64,000 nucleotides of DNA, from contig OW203768.1 of the NCBI GenBank assembly GCA_934045905.1, forward strand, positions 12,304,316 through 12,368,315, written 5' to 3'. The notes beneath the pieces were generated by a model. It saw nothing but the letters and a program-made list of their open reading frames with translations. It had not been told where the DNA came from and made no database searches. The DNA comes from Leuctra nigra. Its lineage: Eukaryota; Arthropoda; Insecta; Plecoptera; Leuctridae. Shown in pieces: positions 40,685-50,864 of this stretch (its first letter is position 1; every line of letters begins with the position of its first letter). The position numbers and the translations under genes were made by a program.

Positions 40685-43200
40685 ACTATAGTGGTGAATA
40701 ACAATTAGCACACTATGCGGGACATTTCATTTCCATGCTTTGCAAAACAGGTTGTAAATGAATCACAGAATCACTTTAGGTAGGTATTCAGTTTAAAAAG
40801 AAATACGCCAACTGGCTTGTTGGTTGAACTATCAACCTACCTAGATACAACTTTTATTGCCAAGGGTTCTCTTTTCACAATTTCAGTGGAGTTTTCTATT
40901 CTCGACTGAATTGCAGACAATAATTGTCTACTACGTTAAGACACATACAGCATTGCTTTCGTGTACGTATGGAAACACAACTATAGATAGTCACTTGACC
41001 ACGATCCTTTTAGCACCAATGTAGCAGCAGAATTATCACCAAGGAATTTATTATAAGGCAGGTGCTGTTGATAGCCCGTGTGACGTGATAGAATAAAACA
41101 AGAAAGCATTCCTTTCTTTGTTGTTTAGGTTGAAGGCGTAACATGTCTGTATAGGTATACGATAATTAATTAGTTAACGGCCTATAAAAGTTAACCTTTA
41201 GTCAATAAAGCACTTTATTGTGTGATTCACTATTTTTATGCATTTATACGTACCTAACTACTATATTTCCAGTGCTCGACCTTTTAAAATCAGTACAGGA
41301 ATACCTACGTTTCTTTGCATTACTAACACAAAAAACAGATCATATGTGAAATAATAGGCAGGTAATTGGTTAAGTTAATGAATCTTTAACTATAAAATAT
41401 TTATCAAATTTCCATTTGCCTTCAGTTAAACCTCTTCTATAAATTGCAGAATAAACACGTTTAAAAATGTAACATAAAGATGAACGTATTGAAATCGATT
41501 AAATTAGTAATCAATGTGATGGTAATAGGGCGTAATAAAGTGATTAAACGCAGTTTAGTAAAGCTGGGTGTTGCAGTCCCCAACGACCTCTAGAGTGATC
41601 GCATTGACATTGGCAACAAAAAGCCAACCACAACAATAGTCGAGAAAGTAACAATTCGAATCGAACATTTTTCGCATTGCACCGAGTTCATTTGTTAGCC
41701 GAGCTGCAGCCCAGGAATGATAGAGAAATTGTGCGAATCGAATGTGATGCAGAAATGTGATATTGTCACTAGATAAAAGAAAACTTACAGAACAGAAAAT
41801 CTGCATTAGGCAGAGTTCAAATTCCGCGCCATTACGATCCTGTAACCAGAATTATAATCTGGGCAAATGAAATGTAAATTTGAAATGAGCTTGAAGGCAA
41901 CTTGCATCGCATGCACATTGCACTGCACCTGCATACTAAATATTATTACCTACTCATTAAAATGTGAATAGTAAATCCTACACTTTTCAAGATTAGGTAC
42001 CTTACCTACGTGAATTAACTTGCCTCAGATATTTCACAGGAGATTATAGATCAAGTAGTAATTTGATCCGAAGAAAAGTTATTCCATGGAATCGCCCAGG
42101 GTCGAAATGTATCATTCATAATGCACATGAAACGGTATGTAGCATTGAATTAATATATTTGTTTATTAAGTATTTAACCACTTAAATAAAATAATAATAA
42201 AAAATAACTGTAATCTCATCCAAGGCAGAAATGTAAATATTAGTTTTTCAAATATAATTATTCTGTCTGTGTTGACAAAATAGTGAATATTTGCAGTAAT
42301 ATTTCAGCAGGCCCACACACTTGCATGGTCAATGACACGAGCAGTCAACAGGTGGTTTAGGTAACATACAAGAAATGACATCCAAACGAGCTTACTTCAT
42401 GTTGCATAAAGCTAGAGTTGTGACAAACGTTTTCACTTCATACCCCCGGAAACCAGATTAAAAACCACTGAGAGATTCGCGCTTTCTTCTATTACATTTT
42501 AAAGAATTCATTCAAACTTCTCACGGCCGCCTCAAATTATAATAATTTTCTTACCCAAAACTTTGAATATTTAATCCTTACGAGGATTCTAGGTAAATAT
42601 TCAAAGCCCAAAATGTTAACCTTCGAAAATGTACTTTATTAAAAAGGTCCTCCGGCGCTTGTTGGAGGGGGGGGGGGGGGTTCGGAGTCTTTTCAGACCC
42701 CCTTTATAACAGAACAGATGGTGTTAGCAACTTACCCAATTAAATTTTAAATATAAGCATAGCATGAAATTACAGATTTTGGAGATTCCCCCCTGGCAAA
42801 TAAATATTCTTTGATCATCTCTCGGCAACGAAAATATTGTTCGCCGCATAAGAAAACATTTCTGAGCTGATGAAATCTGAAATGCAGCATGTGAGCTGCG
42901 AAAGAGAAACCCAAGTGGCATCTGATCACGTCCGCGGCATAAGAGAGGATTTCCTCGGCTGTGCAGTGGGAAAGTAGTGATAGCTGTGCAAGTAGGCCAC
43001 ACAACTGTAGACATTATTACTGCCTGCGACGTTAGGTTCAGTCGGTACTTAGATTCTTACACCGTGAGAGAATAGGCAGTGGTGGGATACACCCACCCCG
43101 TACCACTTTCACAGGCATTTTGACATTTTATTTCGATTCTCTTTGTTTAAATTTGGTGCGAGAACAGTTTACGTCAATTTTTAACTCTTTTGGGGCCTCA
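40685..43200. other. Non-coding region
   Basis: No gene established. A minus-strand open segment 42736-43014 ends at a good donor (TTGG|GTAAGT at 42735-42730), so it could be an untranslated exon. A G run lies at 42668-42680. Confidence 0.35.
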
Positions 43201-43406
43201 TTACAATGTTGAACAAAACCATCAAAATGTACCAACTTCAGTTGAAGGCAGTTTCTATCATGTTCAAAGCTTCAATTATGCTTTAAAATGCTAAATTTTA
43301 AACAGTCAAATAACCAAATTGGTTATTTCATTGACAGGCGTAGATACGTATGGTTATTTGGTCCACCGTCCAACCATTGCCAACCAACCATTGGTTGGCA
43401 ACAACT

Positions 43407-43503
43407 ATAGACATTGTATAGCATTCTATACAATGTCTATGCAACAACCAATGTAAGGTAGTACAGGTAGTACCATAGACATTGTATGCTATACAATGTC
43501 TAT
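43407..43503. repeat. Two copies of a 30-bp palindrome
   Basis: ATAGACATTGTATAG and its complement form hairpins at 43407-43440 and 43475-43503, separated by 34 bp. Flanking ttggttggcaacaac / caacaaccaatg belong to the AGGGCCAG MITE core. Confidence 0.7.
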
Positions 43504-43574
43504 AGCTATTCCTTGAATGAAAAGTTCAACACAACCATCAAAATGTACTTCAGTTGAAGGCAGTTTCTGATATT

Positions 43575-43640
43575 CAAAGCTTCAATTACGACTATATTGC
43601 CATGGCAACAAGACAACCAATGAGATTCCTTGTAACAGAG
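43575..43640. repeat. AGGGCCAG-type MITE core fragment
   Basis: Only the core acgactatattgccatggca and caaccaatgagattcctt remains. Confidence 0.45.
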
Positions 43641-44736
43641 CAAACCTAATTTTTGCCAAACTTCAAGAAATTATTCAGATCATTCTCTCTTTGATTTGAA
43701 CACACATTTTAAAATAGGTTACTGTAAAACCTATACGCCAAAATAACTGAAAATACAACATTTTTAAACATCTATGAATACACATCCATTTGCTTAATTA
43801 AACCATGCTGTATCGAACGAACTTGCCAATGTGGTGCAGGGGCGAACGCCCCACAAACTCCACATGCCACCTTCCGCCACTGGCAGCCCATTGGCTCTCA
43901 AATCATGTCTTCTTCGTAATTAGACTTGCTTGTAACTTATAATTCCAAACAGCATAGCATTATGCAAAAACATGTTCTAGCATATTCAAGCAACATGCTT
44001 ACATACACTGGACAAAAGATGATCAAACGATAACATTACATTACTACATTTCACAGAAACGTAGTTTGACGATAACGAAACATCGATTGTTGTTCGACAT
44101 TTTGTGACCTCTCTATGTCGCACAATTTTACCAATTGGGGGGAGTCAACCATTCGTCTCTCTTCGGTTATGGTATCGGTTTACCGTTACTGGTGTGCTAG
44201 ATTTTCTGACTCATTGAAGAATTACCTCCCCCAGGTTCTACCGATCTGTGCTAGCCCAATTTACTTCTACAACGAAATAAATGATAATACGTTTACAACG
44301 TGTAGGTAAGTCAACCTTGTATTCAGCAAACGACATGACTGTATCATTCATTGTTATCGCTAGTTGTACATACATAATAATAGAGCCGAAGAAAACAATG
44401 GGAAAGTTTTGAAAAGTCGTAAGGAGGCATAACTAGTAAACACACCTGAATTGACTCATCAGGGTTATTTTACTACATACTGGACTTTATTCCTTTGTCA
44501 GTCGTGTTCTGGTTTAGCCTAGTCCCTAAGGCATGTTGCTGTTAGGGTTCAATTCATGTACCTACTCGTGCTTCAATCATGAATATTAAGTCTGCGATCA
44601 GTCGAAACGTCAACTAAAATCTAGGTTAGGTAGGTGAGAATGACCTGCGGATGAAGTCTTTTGAGCGAAGACGAGCGAAGAAACTCTGATGGTGTGGACA
44701 ATAATCTCGTAAGTAATAGTGTCTAATAAAACTTAC

Positions 44737-44879
44737 CAGTCAACACACGGCGGCGAATTTAATAATTCTGTCAAGGACCTCCTCGCTACCTAGTTTACGA
44801 AAACCACTTGTTGAGCTTGGCTCCACTGTCATTCAACACGAAATAACCAACCGCTCTAGCCTGCCTTCTAAACTCGACT
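44737..44879 (-). other. ced-6: Candidate ced-6 untranslated first exon
   Basis: 143 nt on the minus strand from a putative start at 44879 to a strong donor GACTG|GTAAGTTTT. It would splice over about 20.7 kb to the acceptor at 23992. It carries a complete 30-codon upstream ORF (start at about 44834, MTVEPSSTSG..., TGA three bases before the donor). Evidence is promoter motifs plus donor quality only; no transcript data. Confidence 0.4.
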
Positions 44880-44881
44880 GA
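44847..44881 (-). promoter_or_regulatory. ced-6: Candidate core promoter: Inr and DPE
   Basis: Minus strand TCAGTC (44881-44876) matches the insect initiator with A+1 at 44879. GGTTG at +28 to +32 (44852-44848) matches the downstream promoter element RGWYV at exactly the required spacing. Confidence 0.4.
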
Positions 44882-45555
44882 AGAAATTCCGTTCCGTTTC
44901 GTTTCATTCCATTTTCTCTTTTAATTCAAAATGGATAGTGCTGCTCTCTTGTAGAGAAGACTAGAAAGAAATGGACAGCGGTGGCTCTGATGGTTAACTA
45001 AATGGAACCGCTCAAACTAGATTTGATGACTTGTTGCCATCTAGCGGGACTAGTGGTAGGCTGTGGTTTTAACATTTCAGATCTCTTGATCTCTCTCATA
45101 TCTCTTGGAACTCGAAATAAATGTCCACTCAGTCAGAAGTTCCACTTTCTTCTTATACATTCATGACAATGTCATGACATGAGACAATGTCAGATATGTC
45201 TGTCAGAGTGCTGTGACCTCGGACACAACAAATAATTTTGTTATTTTATATATATTAAAAAATAAAATCATTGGATACCTATTTTTGTACTAATTACGTG
45301 GTTCTGATGACTGCAATACTCACGAAAATTGGTAATTATATTTTTAAGGATAGTAGACTTGCCCGAAGTCTTACATAATTATGACGGCCGATTTATTTAA
45401 TACTTGTAGATAATTTATTCAACATCAAGGATATTATATTATTTAAAAATTCGGATATTTGTATAAATCTTTCTAAATGAAATCTTGCTTGAAAACCATA
45501 AGAATAGCAACTTTCACACGAATATTAATGCGCATGTCGTTTGTTTAAACCAAAC

Positions 45556-45735
45556 GGAGCATGTTTGGTTCAGAAGCCACTCTCTGAACTTGTATTCCGG
45601 AAGTCCGGGGTTCGATCCCCACGGCCGTCGTTCCTGACTGGGTTCTTTTCGTAGTATTCCCTCAATCGACATGCAATCAAATGCTGGGATGGTACCCTAC
45701 TAAGAGTCCACGACCGCTTCCTTCCCAGTGGTCCA
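45556..45735 (+). repeat. tRNA-derived SINE
   Basis: A-box-like tggttcagaagcc near 45565, perfect B box ggttcgatccc at 45609-45619, then a body (ttcctgactgggtt, ccacgaccgcttccttccc) shared in reverse with 21991-22203. The Pol III boxes and body copies identify it as a SINE, not a working tRNA. Confidence 0.65.
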
Positions 45736-46604
45736 TTTGTAAAATAATAAGTGGCGGACGCTCAGCAATTTTCAGGTTTCATTTACAATGGGGGATTTGT
45801 TTGGGGGAATGCACACCGGGAAAATTTTGAATTTCATATGAACAAATTTGGTGCTTTCTTACGCGATTTGTACACAATTTTAAGCCGACTTTTACTTCCA
45901 ATGAAAAATAAGTGGGTGGACGGCGTCCACCTTGAAAAAAGATTGAGGGGACGCGTCCGTCGTCGTTCGCCCTAAATTAACTACTGCTCCTTCCCACCTA
46001 CTCTTCACCATCAGCTCCCAAGCATCATCATAATCATTCATCCGTCGCCATTAGCCTCGCTGCAGAACAGTGCGACGTTAAACACTACCTACTAAAAAAT
46101 ATAAGAGGCTATTTTGCTTTATGCGGTTTGCGTATTTGCTCAAAGTCCAGAAAACGCTCGCGGCGGACTTTTGTGATTGGACTAATAATATATCAAACTT
46201 TTCTTGCTTATGAACGCTTTACACAGAGCGTTTTCCTAGTGCACTTATTGAATATGGAACGTTATTCGAAAATAACTGAATCGCATAACATTCCAAGGTA
46301 TCAAGCAATATAAAATTTGGTATCTACCACAGCCACCTGAAAACGGTCAGTTTTGTTAGATTGTTCTTTCTAGATGTGCGTACAGTTTATAACTCCGTCT
46401 GCTGATATGGAAACGTAATATTTATTTTGAATTATCTACCCTTGTCTTGCATTAACTAAGTGTGTTTTGATACAACGAAGGACTACTAATCTACTCCAGT
46501 TCCAAGTCTTAATTTCTCAGGTTTGTTACGATCTCTTCGTTGACAAAATATAATGGGCTGGATCCCACACACCATCTTGATTGAATGTTCTCTTGACAGA
46601 TCAG

Positions 46605-47456
46605 ATGGAACCCGCCGCCCTGAGTGACCCAAACAACTGGGAAGAAGTAGTCCGACAACAGCTGGAATGCCCCGTCTGCTTCTACCTGTTCACGTCCCCC
46701 ATCTACATGTGCCCACGAGGTCATAACGTCTGCCATGAATGTAGAGAGCAACTTCATCACTGTCCAGTATGTCGTCTACACGGTGTCCCGTCAAATCGCA
46801 ACATCGCTCTCGAAGCCCTCAGTGAACACTTGTTTAATGTCCCTTGCAAGGATCAACCCAACAGGAGAGACATCGAAGATAGTCATACCACTTCCTTGGA
46901 TTATCATAAATGCCTCCTGTGTGGTTTTGTAGAAAGCCTACCGAAACTGTTACAGCATATTAAATGTCATCCAAGAAATGCAAATAAGAAACTCGGTCAT
47001 GAAATGGTCATCACTGACAACTGTGGTACGTATCCGTATGTTTTCCAATGTAGAACTGACAAGGAGTGTTTCTGGGTGATCTATAAATACAGTCCTGAGA
47101 CGATGGAGTTTTACTTCTACATGCGACACAACGGCGCGAAAGAAGAGGCTGGATTGTTCACGGTCACATGGAGCATATCTTCCGGGAAGGAGGAGATTCA
47201 TCTCACCAAACCACCGTTGCACTTATACGAGAAGTTCGTTGAAAGTGATTATGTGATAGTCCTGCCAAGGAGGTTTTGTTACTTCCCTACGGGAGAATGG
47301 AATCTGAAAGTAAAGTTCTTCTTGAAGCAAAATGCGCCCAGCAAACCAGGGAAAGATATGCAGTGTGGTGAAGCAGCTGTGAATATCATTCCGTGGAAAT
47401 TGATCAAATTGATTGCATGTTGTTGTATTATAAACATGATTTCTAAAATAAATTGA
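46605..47456 (+). CDS. SIAH/SINA-like RING E3 ubiquitin ligase
   Basis: 283 codons in one exon. SIAH-type ligases hand ubiquitin from an E2 to bound substrates in the cytosol and nucleus. RING ligands are all present: C22, C25, C36, H40, C43, C46, C53, C56 (LECPVCFYLF, PRGHNVCHEC, HHCPVCR). A Cys/His finger follows (C103, C106, H118, C121 or H122); the usual first SIAH finger is poorly kept. Residues about 135-255 fit the substrate-binding beta sandwich (GHEMVI, GTYPYVFQC, GEWNLKVKFF). The tail LIACCCIINMISK is Cys-rich and unusual. Length equals human SIAH1 (282). I start at 46605 because a CAG acceptor with a pyrimidine tract ends at 46599, so the in-frame ATG at 46581 is probably intronic. 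AATAAA overlaps the stop codon. Could be a retrocopy; no frame damage is visible. Confidence 0.85.
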   Translation: MEPAALSDPNNWEEVVRQQLECPVCFYLFTSPIYMCPRGHNVCHECREQLHHCPVCRLHGVPSNRNIALEALSEHLFNVPCKDQPNRRDIEDSHTTSLDYHKCLLCGFVESLPKLLQHIKCHPRNANKKLGHEMVITDNCGTYPYVFQCRTDKECFWVIYKYSPETMEFYFYMRHNGAKEEAGLFTVTWSISSGKEEIHLTKPPLHLYEKFVESDYVIVLPRRFCYFPTGEWNLKVKFFLKQNAPSKPGKDMQCGEAAVNIIPWKLIKLIACCCIINMISKIN

Positions 47457-47575
47457 AAATTCATTAAAACTTCAATTTCTTACAACAGTTACCTTGCTGT
47501 GTCCCCCCCGTGCCCCAACTTCCATGTCATTGTTCCTCCAGCAGCTCTCTCTCCTCATCGCCTCAACAACCTCTT

Positions 47576-47774
47576 CTTGCCATGAATTGGCAGTGGTGAC
47601 GGTTTGTTCCGATGAATGTGCTGGTGGCCCTGATAAGGGCCGTTCGCGACGTTTCGAAGCAGTCGCCGCCAGAAGATGAAGGAAGTAACTCCTTCGAAAC
47701 GTCGCGAACGGCCCTTATCAGGGCCACCAGCACATTCATCGGAACAAACCGTCACCACTGCCAATTCATAACAA
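47576..47774. repeat. Near-perfect 83-bp hairpin
   Basis: Arms 47576-47658 and 47693-47774 are complementary with about two mismatches, loop 34 bp. It is GC-rich, unlike its surroundings, and both strands read the same open frame (ELAVVTVCSDECAGGPDKGR), as a palindrome must. It lies about 120 bp after the SIAH-like gene, on the 3' side, and could be transcribed with it. Confidence 0.9.
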
Positions 47775-48252
47775 GATGGTTCCGAAAACGTCCACAATAT
47801 CATCTTCTTGCCATGCTCTCTCAGGACTTTCTCCTCCCGACAGGACTTCTACATTCTCTGTAGCCACGTGTCATCATCCGACGCTTGTGTCAATATCACA
47901 ACATCTTTCAATATTAATGAATACCTACTGGTGTTTAGTACATACCTTTTTAGTTTCTTGTTCCGGCACGTCTAAAAATTATATGTTTAATGTGTCCTTA
48001 ATTTTTTTTGAAATATATTCATAACAATTCTCATGAGAATTTATCATCCTAGAAGTTTCCCCAATCATCATTGAACTTAATCATCTTATTGAATTTAAGA
48101 ATGTAGTAAATGATGAGTTGAACAAGGGTCTATGTGATGGTTTTCGACAAGTTTCAGCAAAAATATGAAATTATAAAAGAGGGAGTATGAAACGTCATAG
48201 CTCTTGATTAAGTTCAGTTTGAGCTAGTCGAAGTTGAAGTGAGTAGTGACTC
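47775..48252. other. Intergenic, nothing recognised
   Basis: Between the hairpin and a MITE. No gene supported. Confidence 0.4.
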
Positions 48253-48385
48253 AGGGCCAGTTTTTCAATGCTCTGCTAAATTTTAAACAGTTGATTAGGA
48301 CTCTATTGCTATGGCAACAGCCAATTACAATCCTTGAATTACCGTTTAAACTTAATTACTACTTCTAGATTGAAATACTGTCCCT
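48253..48385. repeat. AGGGCCAG-type MITE, best copy
   Basis: Starts agggccagtttttcaatg, with ctgctaaattttaaacagtt, core ctctattgctatggcaac and cagccaattacaatcctt, and ends tactgtccct. About 133 bp. Confidence 0.7.
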
Positions 48386-48760
48386 AAGAGAAAAGCTGAT
48401 GAGAGAAGTTTGGTAGAAATATTTCAAGTGTAGGTATGTTTGTCAGACGAGAAAGTCAGTGGAGGAAAAGTATTCCTTTATTGGAAAGGGTTCTAACAAG
48501 GAAAGCAACAATCTTGGGGTCTTGAATGTCGAGATTGAGGCTGAAAAGGGTGGATATGAAGGCATTGGGTGATATTGCTCTGGGAAATATGAACAATGAT
48601 GGAGAGAAACTGTTAGGTACATAAGTGTAATAGAAAAACATTCACTAGAAATAGGTAATAGTTGGTTCAAGAAGAGGAGTCATCGAATCACAAGGAATGT
48701 TTATTGAAAAGATCGGCTAAATTCAATAATGGAATAATTTACCTATTGGGAAGGTATCTG

Positions 48761-48888
48761 GGGCCGTATTCTAGAACATTTTAATTCCCAATTCTGATGG
48801 AATCTGATTCGATGCAATGTTAATCCTTATGGCCGTGACCGGATTCCATCAGGAATGGAATTGGGAAAACGTTCTAGAATACGCCTCC
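48761..48888. repeat. Fold-back element, arms about 40 bp
   Basis: gggccgtattctagaacatt / gttctagaatacgcctcc and inner aattctgatggaatc / gattccatcaggaat pair. Same design as 6030-6099. Confidence 0.7.
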
Positions 48889-50346
48889 TGATGTGTGAGC
48901 CATAAATTCTCGGTGGGAAAATTTAGGATTTATAAGAGGAATAAGACGAAGAAGAAAGAAGAGAGATCATGATGGCAGTTCGGTTGAGGCAGCCAAAAGG
49001 AGAAGTTCTATGTTTGTACCTTCTATTTATTTATGCAATTATTCTTTTCATACATAAAACACTGTAAATAATCATATTAATAAAGCTATAGATAATATTC
49101 TGTGTTGTCATATTATTCTATTATTTATTTGCAATTAGAAGTAATTCATATATTTCCCAACATGCTCACTAATAACACCACATAAATAGTAATGTGACAT
49201 CGGTGTTATTTCTGTTCAAGTTGCAAGAAAGCCAGTCAAGTTTTTGCGTCAAGCAAAATGCACATTGTACCTGGAGGAAACGTTCACAAGTAATATGGCC
49301 TTTAAACTCATTCATAAGAGTTCCTTAGTCCTAAGGAAAAAGAAGCGAAATATGACGGTACATTTTATAAGTTTACGTATGTCTAAAAAAAGTAAGTCAT
49401 GGTTACTATTTTTCATTTGACGTACAGAGGATAGGAAAAATATCTCTGAATACACTTTTATAAATACTTTAAGCTCATGCAAACTCTTTCAAACTATAAT
49501 TATTCTAAATTCGAATTCAATACTCGAAATTCAAATATTCTTGCAAATATTCAAATCAATTCTTGCTACAGGAGTTTAATGTGAAACATTATTTATTTCT
49601 CTTATTTTTGTAGTACTATCTGTTCGACGAGTGAAGGATGTAATCTACATAAATATGCTCCATTTGTAGGGGAATGCGTGCGTTTTTACGGTTTTAATTT
49701 GTCAGTAGAACACTTTAAAGTCCGTCAAACGAAAATGGAGTAAAATATTTTGCTTCAAATTGTACTTTGACTTATAAATAACCCAATAGTACACAACATC
49801 GTGTTCATTTATATTTTGTTACACGAGAATTAAACATTCTTACAAAATGTACCGTTCTAAATCCGCTCAACAGCACACAAAAAGATAAGCCTAGAATACA
49901 AAACATTGTAACTACAACCTAAGCATTGAAGAGCAATAGAAGAAGTCTATTATGAATCCTTATCGACTAATAAGGACTATAATAGCGAATCCTCCGTAGT
50001 GTTCTTCGTCTGATGTGAACAGCGTCTGGTAGCAAGAGACGAGGGATGGACCGCAACATGCTCAGTGTACACTTTCAAACAAATTAATTATCTATACCTA
50101 CATTTTTTGTAATTCAGTTAAATCAGGAAAAATAAAAATTCTGACGATGTTTTAAAATAGAGGAACATCAAGTGTAAATTAAAATTGATACTATGTGTAT
50201 CATTTTTACAAATCAAAAAACTATCTAAAATTAAACAAAATTAAGAAAAGATAAGACAAAACTAATTTTTGTCATCAATTAATCGCAATGTATAGTTTGC
50301 ACGAACTTCTTATAATCAACATTGCAAAAATTGTATTTTCTCTGTG
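48889..50346. other. Intergenic, AT-rich
   Basis: No supported gene. Convergent space between the SIAH-like gene and the ZP gene 3' end. Confidence 0.45.
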
Positions 50347-50475
50347 GGCGGCCATTTTGTAGACACATTTGACAGGCAGATATATTTGGATAAGATACAA
50401 CATACTCGTACTACAACATATTACCAAAAACACAGAAGTGAAGTTATTCTGAAATGTGTCTACAAAATGGCCGTC
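50347..50475. repeat. Fold-back element with GGCGGCCATTTTGTAG ends
   Basis: Arms ggcggccattttgtagacac and its complement, about 25 bp, separated by about 75 bp. The ends carry a GCCATTTT core like YY1/Pho sites; that may be chance. Confidence 0.6.
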
Positions 50476-50601
50476 AACAGGAACTGACGTCACGTGAAAC
50501 TATGATTTTAGCAGTCAAACATAAAAAGCTACAAAAACAAAACAATAAATACAGACGAGACGTGTACACTAATTCATGCCGATTGTCAATCCCTCGGTAA
50601 G

Positions 50602-50730
50602 ATTCCATTGTAAATCATCAGTTGATACGTCCCTTGTGGGTCATATTCCACTGAAAATCATCAGTTGATACGCCCCTTGTGGGTCATATTCCACTGATAA
50701 TCATCAGTTGATACGACCCTTGTGGGTCAT
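50602..50730 (-). repeat. Three 43-bp tandem units over the ZP gene stop codon
   Basis: Units 50602-50644, 50645-50687 and 50688-50730. On the minus strand each reads ATGACCCACAAGGG...ATCAACTGATGA. The first transcribed unit supplies the last residues (MTHKGRIN) and the stop; the other two fall in the 3' untranslated region. Confidence 0.9.
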
Positions 50731-50864
50731 GAAACTCTTGTGGTCGAACCGAGCTTGCGGGTTATCAACTTCAGGCGCCATCTTGCATCGAGTTATACGT
50801 TTCATGCGGTAACACATGACGACCAGACAGAGTGATAATACTGATAACATCAAGCCGCCGAGAC
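50704..50864 (-). CDS. ZP gene last coding exon: membrane helix and tail
   Basis: 161 bases to the TGA at 50704-50706. Acceptor CTTGTCCTAG at 50866-50865. GT completes the Gly begun in the previous exon. It encodes a 20-residue hydrophobic helix ending CYRMKR (stop-transfer), then RCKMAPEVDNPQARFDHKSF and the array-encoded end. It was found by searching for the missing membrane anchor. Confidence 0.85.

Noticed and set aside
42736..43014. Two overlapping minus-strand frames before a GTAAGT donor
   Set aside because: Neither resembles a known protein. The Inr/DPE candidate at 44.8 kb is a better ced-6 first exon.
44115..44309. Plus-strand 64-codon frame ending at a good GTAAGT donor (TGTAG|GTAAGT)
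   Set aside because: The donor is good, but there is no domain and no partner exon in phase. It could be a first exon of the SIAH-like gene; not enough to call.
45556..45650. Possible tRNA gene
   Set aside because: Good B box but no cloverleaf could be drawn and the body is shared with other SINE pieces.
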